From assembly GCA_025890175.1 (NCBI GenBank), contig JANPYM010000019.1:483356-536084 (forward strand): a stretch of 52,729 nt of DNA, written 5' to 3'. Position numbers and translations under genes: made by a program. Below the pieces are notes generated by a model. That model was not told the origin of the DNA. It saw only the letters and a program-made list of their open reading frames with translations, and did not search any database. Source of the DNA: Ciborinia camelliae (taxonomy: Eukaryota; Ascomycota; Leotiomycetes; Helotiales; Sclerotiniaceae). How positions within the stretch are numbered: the first letter of the stretch is position 1; each line of letters begins with the position of its first letter. Positions 1-12,303 of this stretch are shown here, in pieces.

Positions 1-2400
1 TTTTGTTTTTTATTAAAAAAAATATATTTCAATTATTTTTATTATAATTTACAAAACGAAATATATTAATTTAATATATAAACTTTATAATATTAAAAAA
101 ATTATTATAATTATAATATTTATTTTTTTTAATATAAATATAATTTTAACAAATTTATTAAATATTTATTAATATTTTATAAATTATTTTTTATTTATTT
201 ATTAATTATTAATTAATATATATAAATATATTTTTCGTTTTTAATTAAAAAAATTAAAAATATAAAAATCGAAAATATATCGAATTTTAATTTAAATAAT
301 AAAAATTTATTAAAAAAAAAAACAAAAATCTTTATTTTAATTATTTTTTTTATTTCTTTTGCTTTTACAAAAAAAAAAAAAAAAAAATTATTATAAAAAA
401 TAATAAAAAAATTATTTTAAAAAATAATACTTTTATTTAAAATATTTTTCTTTATTTTTTAAAAAAAATTTAAATTTTTAAAAAATTAAATTCCAAATCG
501 TTTTTTAATAAAAATTAATAAAAAAACAATTTTTTTAAATCAAAATTTTTAAAAATCAAATTTTTTTAATTATTTTCAAAACTTTTTAATTTTTAAATTA
601 TTTATTTTATTTTAACTCCCCATAATTTTTCGAATATCAAATAATCAATATATACTTTTTTTTTTTCGAAATATAAAATTTATAAATTTTTTCAAAATAT
701 TATTTTTAATTTTTTTTTATTTTTTAATTTTAGTTTTTTTAATAATATAAATATAAATATAAATAAAAATATTATTATTTAATAAATAATTAGTTTTTAA
801 TATATATTAAAAATTAATTATTTTTTTTTTTAAAATTTCAATTTTTCAATTTTATTTTATTTTTTAATAAAAACTTATTATCAAATATTTATTTTTTATT
901 ATTGATTAATAATAATTCTTTATTTAAATTTTATATTTTTTATAAATTTTAATAATATATTATTAAAAAAAATTAATATATATATAATTTGTTTTATTAA
1001 TTTTTAAAACTTTTTTTTAATAACAATTTAAATATTATTAATAAAAATAATTCTTTTTATTTAAAATTATTAAATAATAATAAAAAAAATATAAAATTTT
1101 TTAATAATTTAATAATAAAAATAAATAAATTTTTTTTTTTATATTTTTTTTTTATAAATATAATTTTATTATTAATTAATCAATAATCTTCAATTTTTAA
1201 TTATTAAATTTTATAATAATATATAAATCTTTATAATTATTTCGATTTATAATATTTTTATAATAATATACAAATTATTCGAAATTATTTTTATTTATAA
1301 TATTTTTATAATAATATACAAATCATTTAAAATTATTTTTATTTATAATATTTTTATAATAATATACAAATTATTTAAAATTGTTTTTATTTATAATATT
1401 TTATTTATTTTCATTAATATTATATTAATAAAACTTTTTTATTAAAATAATTATTTAGAATTATATCCAAATTTCAAAGATTTTTTTTTAATTTCTATAT
1501 ATTTTTTAATAAAATATAATCTTTTTATTAAATTAAATATTATATTCTTTTTTCTTTTTTTAATATATTAAAATTTTTTTTATTTTATATTTTAATTTTT
1601 TTTTTATTTTTTTAAATAATAATGAGTTAATAATACTTTTTTTTTTATATTATAATTTTAATAAAAAAATATAAAATATATTATATATTTTATAAATAAA
1701 AAATAATTTTAATTTATATAATTATTTATTTAAAATAATATTAATAATTATAAATAATTTTATAAATTGTTTTAAAATTTTTTTTTTAAATTTTAATTAT
1801 TTAATATTCTTTATATTAAATATTATTAAATTATTAATATTAAATTATTAATATTCTATTAAAATATTTTTTTAGATTTTTTTTGTAATTACTTTTTATC
1901 AAAATTCTTTAAACTTTTTTTATTTCTTTATTAAAATTTTGATTTTTTTATAGATTATTAATGTTTTTTCTTTTATATTAATATTTTTATTAATATAATT
2001 AAATATAAATTAAAAATTATATATTATCTTAAATAAAATCTTTTTTATTATATTATACTAATTAATATTATATATAAATTCTATTAAAAATAATAATAAT
2101 ATTTAATTATTTTATTTTTAATTTAAATAATATATAATATAATATATAAAATTTTGATTTTATTATTTAATTTATTTATCAATTTGAAAATAAAATATTA
2201 TTAATAATTTTTAATAAATATAAAAATAAAATATTAAATTTTTTCAAAAATAATTTACAAATTATAATTTTTTATTTAAAATAATACTTTTTAATATATT
2301 AAAATCTTTAAATATATATATAAATAATATTTTTATTAATTTGAATAAATTAATAATTTTAATAATAAATATATATTTTATTAATTTTATAAATTTATTA
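1..2400. other. A+T-rich RIP-type DNA, no gene seen
   Basis: Almost only A and T, with scattered C and very little G on this strand. No open frame of useful length and no recognisable protein. CA dinucleotides survive while TG is nearly absent, as expected if only one strand was deaminated. It reads as old repeat DNA mutated beyond recognition. Confidence 0.7.
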
Positions 2401-2405
2401 ATTAT

Positions 2406-2582
2406 TGTTGAGAGTAGCCAGGGCCGTATGAGCCGTACGGACCGCGAAGCGGGCCGTAGGCCTAATACGGCTTAGCGCCCTATCTTAAGCTTAAATAGCA
2501 TACAAGGTTCAACCTTAGTTCTATAGTAATTTCAAACACATCACACAACTTGCACCTTCACGTGATCTACCTAATTTCAACA
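2406..2582 (+). mobile_element. Solo LTR, family A, copy 1 (177 bp)
   Basis: Begins TGTTGAGAGTAG and ends TTTCAACA, so it has TG...CA ends with a 6-bp inverted terminus TGTTGA/TCAACA. It is flanked by a perfect 5-bp target duplication ATTAT (2401-2405 and 2583-2587). It keeps normal GC content inside nearly pure A+T DNA. A second copy lies at 15932-16089. This copy has 21 extra bases near position 2436, between two CCGTA words, and is otherwise nearly identical. No internal retrotransposon sequence is next to it, so it is a solo LTR or a very small LTR-type element. Its orientation is arbitrary. Confidence 0.85.
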
Positions 2583-2587
2583 ATTAT

Positions 2588-4860
2588 TATAAAAATTATA
2601 TTATAAATATATTTTTTAATTTTTAAAAAAAATAAATTTATAATAAAATTTATAATTATTTTTTTTTAAAATTTTATAAAAAAAAAAAATATTTTTAATT
2701 TATTATATAATTAATAATATTTTATTATTAAATATTAATATATTTTTTAATATTTTTTTTTATATTTTATTAAAAATATTTTTTTTTAATATTTTTAATA
2801 TTTTTTTTATATTTTAATATTTTTCTATTAAATTATTATAATAAACCTTTAAAATCTTTATTTTTATAATAAAATTTAATAATATAAAAATAATTTTATT
2901 ATAAATAATTGTTTTTTTAATATTTATTTATTATAATAAAATATTTTTAATAAATTTTTATTTTTATTTAATATATTTTTTATTTTTTATAAATTTGTTA
3001 TATTTTTATAATTATAATAAAATATTTTTTATAAATTTCAATATAATATTTAATATTATTTTGTTTTCAATTATAATATTAATTATTTAACAAAATATTG
3101 ATTATTTATAATCAATCTTTATTAATAATTTTTTTAAATTACAAAAAAATAAATAATTTTTTTTTTTTAAAAAAGATTTATAATATTTTGCAAAAATAAT
3201 TATTTTATATTTAAACAATAATATATTTTAACCAAAATTATTATATTTTTTAATTTATTTTTTATTATTAAAAACATTTTATTATTATTTTTTGAATTAT
3301 TAAAATAATCCAATTACCTTAATAATTTATTCGCTAAATTTGATTTTTTGATTTTATATTTAATTTTAAAATTATATATAATAAATACTTCAACTTATTT
3401 AATTTATTTATTATTTAATTTTTTTTTAATTATAAAATATTAAAAATTATTATAATCTATTTTTATAATAATAATATAATAATTATCTATAATATAATAT
3501 TATTATTTACAAAACATAATATATATTACCAATAATTTCTAATTATAAATTATATAATATTATTTTACAAAATTTAATTTTTTAAAATAAAATATTACAA
3601 AATATTATTACAATAATTCTTCTAAATCAGATTTTTTTTTAAATAATTAAAAAAATATATATTCTAAAACAAATTCCAATATATTTATTTCAATTATTAT
3701 TTTAAAATTTAATTAAAAATATTACAATATTAATACAATAATAAATATTATTTTTAATATTTCGAAAAATATTTATATCTTTATATTTTATACAAAAATA
3801 TTTATAATCTTTTTTTTTTTGATTTTTTTAAATAATATTATTATTTTATTAACTATTTTCAAATATTTTTTGATAAATTATTAATAAAAATTTACAAAAT
3901 CTAAAAAAACTTAAACTTTTTTCAAAATATTAAAAATAAATTATTTAATAATAATCTTAATTCTATTAAATTTTATAATAATATTATTATTTAATATTAT
4001 AAATTTTAAAAATTTGATTTCTTTGTTATTAAATATATATTTTTTAAATTTTATATAAAATTTATAAACAATTAGTTTTTTAAATATTTAACGAATATTA
4101 TTAATATACTATCAAATATTTATTAAATAAATTAATATATTATTAAAATACATTATATATATAATATTTATTAATTTTATAAAAATTTAATTAATATAAA
4201 TTTAAAAAATAATAAAAATATTTATAAAACCAAATAATATAATTAAATATTTAAATTATTTATAATAAATACAAAATATCGTTTTTTATTCATTTTTCAT
4301 TTAAATTCAAATTTAATAATATATATTTTTCAAATTTAATTTAATAAAAATAATATCTTTTTATAATTAATTAAAAAATTTATTAATTAAAAATAAAAAT
4401 ATTCGATTTTTCTTAATTATCCAATTTAATTTTTTATAATTAATATATAATTAATAATTTTTATTTTTTTTTAAAATAAATATAATTAAAACTTTAATAA
4501 AACTTATTAAACAACAAATTTATTTTTTCGATTAATATTTTTTTAAATATTCTTTTAAAACTAATAATTTTTTTTTTAAAAAAATATATATTAGATTTTA
4601 TAAAAAAATAATATTTGATTTTAATTTAATTTAATATTTTATCAAATAATAATCAAATAATAACCCGGTTTTTTTTTTAAAAAATCTATTTCAAATCTTT
4701 ATATTTATTTAAAATATCAAAAACCTTTAAAATAAAAATTTTATATTTTATTTATATTTTTTTAAAACTAAATATTTAATTTAATTATAAAATCAAAGTT
4801 TACATTCCTTTATTTATTTTCTAATAAACTTTTTGCATCAAAATAATTTTAATAAATTTT
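2588..4860. other. A+T-rich RIP-type DNA, C richer than G
   Basis: Continuation of the A+T-rich block. Remaining G:C pairs are mostly C on this strand. No gene, RNA or clear repeat unit seen. Confidence 0.65.
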
Positions 4861-4884
4861 AAATCGAGTTAAAAGCAAAGTTTT

Positions 4885-4901
4885 ATCGATTATTAATCGA
4901 T
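4885..4901. repeat. Perfect 17-nt palindrome at a strand-skew switch
   Basis: ATCGATTA-T-TAATCGAT lies in a slightly less A+T-rich patch (about 4800-5110). Left of the patch the strand is C-rich and G-poor; right of it (about 5040-6600) it is G-rich and C-poor. Function unknown. Confidence 0.6.
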
Positions 4902-5039
4902 CTTAAAATTCATTGTCTTTAATTATAAAAGGCTTAGAATTGTGTCTATATAAAAGAAATTCAGAATGACCAAAGTGAACTAATAGATATATATCTTTTT
5001 ATTTTTTAATATATTCATTATTTTTATAATAAACCAATA

Positions 5040-6620
5040 ATAATATATTTTTTTTTATTTGAACCTAGGGTTGTAGAAATATTTAGGATAACTGTTGGGT
5101 TTTATTGTTTTTTTATTAATATATTTCGTTATTTTTTTGTTAAAAAGATTCAATATTCTTTTATCGATATAAATCTATTCTTTTTTCGAAATAATTTTTT
5201 TCGAAATATTTTTTTTGATAATATTAATATTTAAACAAATTTTTATAAATAATAATATAATAGCTTATTTATTAGTATTAATAATATTTTATTAATCTTT
5301 TTTGATATTCTTAATATTAGATTTTTTTTATTAATTGGTTTTTTTATATAGTTTTTCGATTTAATTTTATTTTGATTTTAATGGATTTTATTAATATAAC
5401 GTTTTTATTGTTTTTTTATAATTTATAAAAAAACTAAATGGGATTTAAATAATATAATAAAATATTATATATTTTTTTAAAATAATAATTTGTAATATTA
5501 ATAAAATAATATATTTAATTAATGTTTTTTAATTTATATATTTATTTTATAAATTTTTTTTAAATTTTAAATTATCAAAAAGATTTAAATATTCTTTTAT
5601 TTATATTAAAACAAAAATTAGTAAATAATTATTTATAATATATATTATTTATTTTATATTTTATATTTTTTTTTAAATTGTTTAAATAAAAAACAAAATT
5701 ATTTATATTTTATTTTAAATATTATTTAGTTTTTAATATTCAAATAATTATTATATATTATCAATTCCTTTTATTTAAAATTATATTATATATATATTTT
5801 TTAAATTTCGTTTATATAATATTGTTCAATTAAGTTATATTAACAAATCAATATTATATTATTAAAAAACATTTTTCAAAATATTATATTATATAATTTA
5901 TTTTTTAAATATTAATAAAAAAATAATATTTGTTATTATTTCAAAATATTATTTTAGTTTAAAAAAAATAAATTTTTATTTAAAAAATGTTTACTTTTTT
6001 ATATTGAAATAATTTTTAAAGTTTTGAAGGTTTAATATTTAATTTGAAATAAGTAAATAGTGTATTATTAAAAATCATTAATATTTTAATAATTTTTTAT
6101 ATTTAAATAAATTGGGTTATAATTTTATTTATAATTTTTATATTATTTTTTATATTTTATATTTATTGTTTTAAAATATTATAAAGATTTTTTTTTAAAA
6201 ATTTTTTAAACTTTGAAAAGGGATTTGTGTTTTGTTGGTGTGTATAAAATTTATTGATAATATTGTTTTATATATTATCAATTTTAATATTTTATTAAAT
6301 AAATATAAAAATATTTTTTATTTTTAATATTATTTTAAATATTATTAATTTAATTAATAAATTATTTTTTAAATAAAATAAAAAAAATTATTAAAATAAA
6401 AAATACAAAAAATTAATTAGATTAATAATAGTTTTAAAATTTTTTATTATTTTTTAAATAAAATTTTTATTATTTTTTAAATAATTAATAATATATTATT
6501 AATTACTATTTAAACAATAATATTTTATTTAATATAAAACTTTATAAATTTTTAAAACTTTTTTTGTTTAATTATATAAATTTGTTTTGTATATATTAAT
6601 ATTTTACGAATTAAATATTA
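5040..6620. other. A+T-rich RIP-type DNA, G richer than C
   Basis: Same composition class as the block to the left, but the surviving G:C pairs are now mostly G on this strand (for example 6001-6060 has about eight G and no C). No coding sequence seen. Between 6620 and 6840 the sequence is slightly less extreme and holds nothing recognisable. Confidence 0.6.
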
Positions 6621-6839
6621 TACTAAAGATTCGTTATCGATTAACATCAAACACTAACAATTACCAATACATTAGCTTCAAGTCTAAATTCTATGCCCAA
6701 ATATTTCTTTTGTTTTTATTGCCTTTAGATCCGTAATAAATTCTTTATTTCTTTTAATTATTTATTATTATTTTTTTTAATTATTAATTATTAATTTTCT
6801 TTATTTTTTATTATTTATTTTTTTTATTAATTTTTTTAG

Positions 6840-7282
6840 TTATTTCTTATTTATTTTATTTAATTTATTTAATTTATTTATTTTATTTATTTTATTTATT
6901 TTATTTATTTTATTTATTTTATTTATTTTATTTAATTTATTTAATTTATTTAATTTATTTATTTTATTTATTTTATTTATTTTATTTATTTTATTTATTT
7001 TATTTAATTTATTTATTTTATTTATTTTATTTATTTTATTTAATTTATTTAATTTATTTAATTTATTTATTTTATTTAATTTATTTAATTTATTTATTTT
7101 ATTTATTTTATTTAATTTATTTAATTTATTTAATTTATTTAATTTATTTAATTTATTTAATTTATTTAATTTATTTAATTTATTTATTTTATTTATTTTA
7201 TTTAATTTATTTATTTTATTTATTTTATTTATTTTATTTATTTTATTTATTTTATTTATTTTATTTATTTTATTTATTTTAT
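6840..7282 (+). repeat. 9-bp tandem array (TTTATTTTA / TTTATTTAA)
   Basis: A bases recur at alternating spacings of 4 and 5, giving a 9-bp unit with two interspersed variants. The same unit forms the array at 45715-46085. In both places the array is followed directly by TTCGTAGG-type repeats and then by a homologous segment of about 200 bp, so this is the first part of a composite repeat module. Confidence 0.85.
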
Positions 7283-7600
7283 TCGTAGGGTTTATAGGGT
7301 TCGTAGAGTTCGTAGGTTTATAGAGTTTGTAGGTTCGTAGGGTTCGTTAATCGTAAAATCACTTATAGCTTTTTAACCATATATTTTATAATTAATTTAA
7401 TTAGATTATTGAATACTAGATATAAAGATTGTAATCAATATTTTATATTTTAATTTTATTTTATTAATTGTTAAAAGAAGTGTATTAATTTTAAAAGATT
7501 TTTGAAGAAATATACGTGATATTTTAAAATAATGTTTTAATTGTGTATAGATTATTTGTAGTTTAAGAATGTTTTATAATATAATATGTTGGATATAAAA
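7283..7600 (+). repeat. Composite module copy 1: degenerate TTCGTAGG repeats plus ~200-bp segment, partly RIP-mutated
   Basis: 7283-7345 holds degenerate TTCGTAGG/TTTATAGG units. 7346-7560 aligns with 46253-46445 (shared landmarks ATCGTAAAATCACTTATAGC and AAGAAGTGTATTAATTT). Differences are mostly C-to-T and G-to-A, so this copy is RIP-altered relative to the 46-kb copy. On the minus strand the order is unique segment, then CCTACGAA repeats, then A-rich TAAAATAAA repeats, which could be the 3' tail of a non-LTR element. That reading is inference. Confidence 0.75.
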
Positions 7601-7974
7601 AATATACTTGTAGTATTTATAACTAAATTATATGTTCATCATAGATTTCGATGAGGTCGAAGCAGTTGAAGCAATTGAAGCAGCCGAAGCAATTTGAGCA
7701 AGTCATCAGCAGTATAGATGAAACAAGAACCGCGTTTACTGGGACCGATTGCGTGCGGTTTAGATAGTGCTTGTGCTTGAACATTGAAATACGGATTCTT
7801 TCAGCTCGTCAAAGTGGCACTCACATATTCCAGATCCACGCCGTGTTGATTTTGCCGTCATGGAAGACCCTGAAGCTCAGCAAGATACCACCTCCATGGT
7901 GCTGCTCATGGCGACCAATACCCCTTTCCGGTATACGCCTCCAAAGTAACCAAAAAATCCCCGACAATTAGAGA

Positions 7975-8097
7975 GATTGCTGGCGTGATGCAATGAATTT
8001 GGTTGATCCATTCTACAGTGCAGCTGCGTTACATTTTGATAATCTCTTTGAAAGATACGGAGCTCCTGTCTATGTATTGAACTTGGTGACTGTCCAA
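7975..8097 (+). pseudogene. Fragment of a SAC-domain phosphoinositide phosphatase
   Basis: One open stretch of about 40 codons encodes [20 protein letters not shown] followed by PVYVLNLV, a block typical of the SAC domain of Sac1/Fig4-type polyphosphoinositide phosphatases. These enzymes remove phosphates from membrane inositol lipids. The catalytic CX5R motif, both ends of the domain and any start codon are missing, and stops close the frame on both sides. It is a gene scrap. The intact gene should lie elsewhere in the genome. The upstream piece 7800-7950 also looks coding-like (frame reading ...MEDPEAQQDTTSMVLLM) but I do not recognise it. Confidence 0.7.
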
Positions 8098-8339
8098 ACC
8101 TTCAGCACACAAGCTGGGGAGAGCACGGCACACCGGGGAGAGAAGAAGGCTGAGTCCTGAACAATCACGAACCTGAACGGATCGGATAGACCGGACGATT
8201 TTCGGTGTTTGTTTTAAATTTCGATTTTAAAAATTATATTTAAAAGATTAAAAACGAAAAATAAAAATTATCGAATCTTTATTTTCAAATCAAATTTTTT
8301 AAGATTTTGGATAGTATATTTGGTAGGGATTTTTCGCTA

Positions 8340-9240
8340 TTTTTTATTATAATGAAGAAAAAGTTATGGTCTGCTGACTAGGGCGAATCTGATACAGCCA
8401 ACAAAAATACGCACATTCCAAAAGAATGTAGTATCCTAAAACCGAACATGAGAGACTTTCTTCTTGATACTCAAAATTGTCGAGGCTAATGGGACTCTCT
8501 CGCGAACCTATTGAGAGAGCCTTCAGTAGCTTTTGCGAAATGCATTCGTGTTCCATGGATATGAGGGTGACGTTATAGATGAGTATCGGCAAATGCATGA
8601 TCAAAGGCTTACGAAGTGGTACACAGGGTGCCATATTATGGAGCGCGAGTCATTTCGAAGATAATATACTCACCTCTATCTCTGACGCAGGGTATCAACA
8701 AGATGATCGCAATCGTCTGGGGAAAATTAAAGATGTGTTTGGCACCTTGGCTACGGAGAGGGGTCCCTTGGGGGCCCTGTCCACCCACATAACATCTATA
8801 TAACACCCACCCTCTTTTACCAGTACACCAAGCACAACCTAAGCTCTCAAGCACAGCGCATCAGCAAAACACCAAAGATTACGATCATACGATCGGAATT
8901 CTTCTGTCACTGGTTGCGCCACTGGATCTGTGGCTATGTGAATGTCTTCGGCGTCGTGTCTGCTCCTCGGGTCTGCTGAAAGGTGGATATTCGCCGTATT
9001 TGTTTGGGACACTCCTCCTCCCCTTTTCCCCACCCCCCTTCCTTCTTCCTCCTTCCTCCTCCTTCCTCCTCTCCCTGATAACTCTCGTGAGCCCGAATAT
9101 CTCTCCCTCCCGACACGCTTGATATCCCAAACTGCATTGCAGCACCAGGCATATGTTGCTATGTACAAACTCCAGAACTCAACCAAAAAGTAATTTCTGG
9201 GCTCGGCGGCGGAATTAGGTAGGAACACCAAACTGAGAGA
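8340..9240. other. Island DNA with coding-like scraps, unassigned
   Basis: Normal base composition. A frame at about 8556-8660 (+) reads like an acidic/basic helical segment (EGDVIDEYRQMHDQRL) but matches no family I can name. 9000-9070 is pyrimidine-rich low complexity (TTCCTCCTCC repeats). The open frames over the low-complexity part have no support as genes. Confidence 0.35.
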
Positions 9241-9419
9241 TATATTTGGGTCGACAAAAGGTATGACTCGAATTATGCTCCGAAATTATGAATCGAAAAT
9301 GTTGCAAGCCTGGCATAGGTTACAATAATACCTCCATCCACTTCCCTCCTTTCATCAACAAATTTGCTTGACTCTGCTCCAACGGAATCATGAAATACTG
9401 GGAGAATTTGACGATTTGA

Positions 9420-9553
9420 TTATTCCCTTCTGCACCGATCCCGAGATTCCACCACCGACAAGTTCAATGATATCGATGTCCTCAACCTTCAACCCGGCGT
9501 CGGCCAAAGCTTGCTCGAAGCTGGGTCGACACAGCGAGGAGCTCAGGTGAGAG
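9420..9553 (-). pseudogene. Fragment of an Hsp110/Hsp88 (Sse1-type) chaperone
   Basis: The minus strand encodes [20 protein letters not shown] followed by VGGG. This is the Hsp70-superfamily block just before and within the third signature of the nucleotide-binding domain, closest in wording to fungal Hsp88/Sse1. The residues after VGGG do not continue the family pattern, and there is no upstream ATPase domain, so only about 35 codons survive. Hsp88/Sse1 are cytosolic nucleotide-exchange factors of Hsp70. The fragment cannot function. Its orientation is opposite to the neighbouring SAC fragment, which argues for independent arrival. Confidence 0.65.
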
Positions 9554-9900
9554 ATATCGGAGAAGTATCTGGTTGACGATGAATGTCAGCGCTCGAGACC
9601 CGGCTTGTAATGCAATTAAAAGGGATGCTGATTTTGACAACAGATTTCCATTAAACTAACTCACTAGAGTGCTACTACCATGTAAACAAAAATGATTACA
9701 CAAGGATTTTGAACCTACCTTAGGAATTTTAGAAGATTTGGTAGTATAATGGGCAATGCATCTCGCCATAAAGTGCAGGAATTTTTATAAGCAGGGCTCG
9801 AAACTTCCCCTCCATTGCATGCCACCGAATCTTCTTTTCCCTTATGGAAATATGAATACCGGTTCTGTATTCATAAGGATGAGAGCTCTAACACATCACT

Positions 9901-10118
9901 TTTACAGGAGTTTACAGGAGTTTACAGGAGTTTACAGGAGTTTACAGGAGTTTACAGGAGTTTACAGGAGTTTACAGGAGTTTACAGGAGTTCATAGGAG
10001 TTTATAGGAGCTTATAGAAACTAGCAAAAGTTTATAAAAAGTGGCAGAAGTTTACAGTAAGTGATAGGAGTTAGTCTATAGAAACTAGCAGAAGTTCACA
10101 GGAGTTTATAGGAGTTTA
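9901..10118 (+). repeat. 10-bp tandem array, consensus GGAGTTTACA (locus 1)
   Basis: Nine perfect copies of TTTACAGGAG (9901-9990) pass into degenerate units (TTCATAGGAG, TTTATAGGAG, AACTAGCAGAAG and similar) up to about 10118. Related arrays in the same orientation occur at 24554-25052 and 30376-30560. Confidence 0.95.
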
Positions 10119-10490
10119 AGTCCTTGATATTCTGTCAGAAAGTCATGATCGCGTCGAGCTGAGTACATATAAGAATATTCCGGACGGAGAGAGGGCGCCT
10201 GTCCGCCTGTCTGCAAATATGATCCGTAGTTTCTCAGAACCACCGCCCGCTCTGAATCCGAAAGATAATCACAATGTATCGACGGTCCCCAGTCCCCTCC
10301 TTTCCACATTCATGGTTAGCTTTTGCTTATTTAGTGCTGGAGAGTTTTAAATATGAATTGTGTTCGGGTCCCTTTTCGATATTGTTTAACGAAACTTGAA
10401 CAATAATAAAGCTAATGATTTTATATTATTATAGAATTTTAGATTAAAATTATAAATTTTATTGTTGAAAGATCTAAAAATTCCGGCAAA

Positions 10491-10556
10491 ATGCGAAGTC
10501 CTACTATGTGGCTTGGCATATTCGGTGGGGGAATGTTCACAGCGTTCCTTATGATG
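10491..10556 (+). pseudogene. Fragment of an AzgA-type purine permease
   Basis: Twenty-two codons read MRSPTMWLGIFGGGMFTAFL followed by MMYRV. This is a hydrophobic segment that resembles a transmembrane region of fungal AzgA-like hypoxanthine/adenine/guanine transporters (SPTMWxGIFxGGxFT...LMxYRV). The frame continues a little but loses resemblance and stops at two consecutive stop codons near 10630. Far too short to be functional. The match is from memory of the family and is short, so confidence is moderate. Confidence 0.5.
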
Positions 10557-10639
10557 TACCGGGTCTTCGATAATGGTTTCGGGTTGGGGTACACCTTCAA
10601 TGCCCATAAGTTCGGTCTCGATCAAAAGTGATGAAACCA

Positions 10640-12100
10640 AAGCTCACACGAGACTGTGGCAACGATGGATCAGTGAGGGCCTTGGCAAAAACCTGGAACG
10701 TCAAACATGTTGTAAGGACTTCTTGGGTAAAAGATTAACCTCTTTTGGCGTTCATCAGTGACATATGTGTAATCATTTTCAGTCTCGGCTGGAATGTCAG
10801 TAACGCCTGAGCCTGCAAAGAAGCCTGAGCCGGCCGAAACGTCTGGTACGAAGGATTAATTGGCAGAGGAGCTGGCTAGCAAACCGCGAGATGCAAAGTA
10901 CAAGGCAAAAGCTATGGATAAATCCATTTCGGTCAGACTCGTGAATGTTGTCGATGGAGATGATGAGGGAGAATTGGACCAAGGGAGTTGAGTTACTGAA
11001 GGAGCAGGGGACAATACCGAGCAGTACCAAGCGTACTCGGTAGACACTGGACACTAGACAGAAATTTTCTCTTTGTTTCTTCTCTATTGAATCGCTTTCA
11101 AACCTTTGTGGGCAAGCTATTTCTCAATCTTTGACAACAGCGAGCACCTGATAGGTACTTTGCAAGAGTACTCTATAGTGGACAACCTATGGAGTCAATT
11201 CACGGTGACATGGATTGGGTACCTCTGAAGTCTTTATTGGCAATTCTAGTAGGTAGCTGAAGGGTATGTGATGGATGGGTGATGCGAAGGCGTTGAAGAA
11301 TGCGTGAAGCCAACTTTACTGTGTCCTCAATGCACGGAGAGATGCCTCAGAAGGCTAAGAAAACCTAAATCCAACCACGTGTACAGCCGGCTTTCCAATA
11401 TCGGTAAACATCTGATGGTCACGAATTCTAAGACCTTCACTTTCTATGTCAAACTGCACGGTTGGTGATAACAGTTGGTGGTAACTGGTGGGGGTAACTG
11501 TTTGGTCTGGGCCAAGACGAAATTGGCGATGATGAGAATTGAGAATAATTGATGGGATTTGTGGAATGAATAACATTTTTCCTATTATGATTACAGTATA
11601 AAGAGAAGTGAGAACAAAACCCTCTAGATTCTGATTGCGGCTGCTGCGGCTCGTGTCGAACTTCATTCTTTTTGTCCTCTTCTTCTTTTTCTTCTTCTTC
11701 TGCTTCTCCTGCTTCTTCCTTTTCTACTTTCTTTCCTTCTGCTTCTTTCTCCTCTGTTCCATGTTCTCCTACACCTTCTATCATTCTCCCTTCTAACCTC
11801 TCCTCTCAATTATCGAGCGCGCCCTTTCCCCCCCCTTTCTCTCCATCAACTATGGAGTAGGCTTTGAAGAGATTTGCGTTCAACTCAAATATATGGGACG
11901 AGGGTATCCATTATTCTTAATCTATGTATTTCTGCCGTTGGCCGAAAGCATATTTGAGAGAAGCAGTTATGATCTCGACCAATTTATCGGGAAAAGATAT
12001 TCGAGGGTTAATATCCGGAATTGGATTCGGAAGTTGAGGTCTAAGAGCACTCGGAAAAACTTAAGAATCAATTTCAATGGAAATATTATGAAAAATATTT
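10640..12100. other. Island DNA, no complete gene; low-complexity pyrimidine tract
   Basis: 10797-11000 has a coding-like Lys/Glu/Pro-rich frame interrupted by a stop at 10857. 11672-11790 is a TTC/CTT-rich low-complexity tract whose minus-strand reading is a Glu/Lys-rich run. 11893-12105 carries a 70-codon frame (MGRGYPLFLIYVFLPLAESI...) that I do not recognise; it runs into A+T-rich DNA. None has support as a real gene. Confidence 0.4.
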
Positions 12101-12303
12101 TTTAAAATTTATATAAAAAAATATTTTAAAAAATAATTAATTTAAATAATTTATTAATTAAAAATTTAGTATTTATTATAAATTATTTATAAAAATTATT
12201 ATATTAAAATATAATAATAATATATAATGTTTTATTATTATTATTAAAAATTAAATTAAAAAAAAATTGATTTAATATATATCCCTATTTTTTATAATAA
12301 TTA

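Noticed and set aside
1..2400. Mitochondrial or mitochondrial-derived DNA because of extreme A+T
   Set aside because: No mitochondrial genes, tRNAs or rRNAs; the transition-only pattern seen in the paired copies and alternating islands fit nuclear RIP.
8839..9231. 130-codon frame with Arg/Glu/Gly-rich run
   Set aside because: Arises from the pyrimidine-rich low-complexity tract at 9000-9070; three overlapping frames share it.
9901..10118. CRISPR-like array
   Set aside because: Continuous 10-bp tandem repeat without spacers, in a eukaryotic context.
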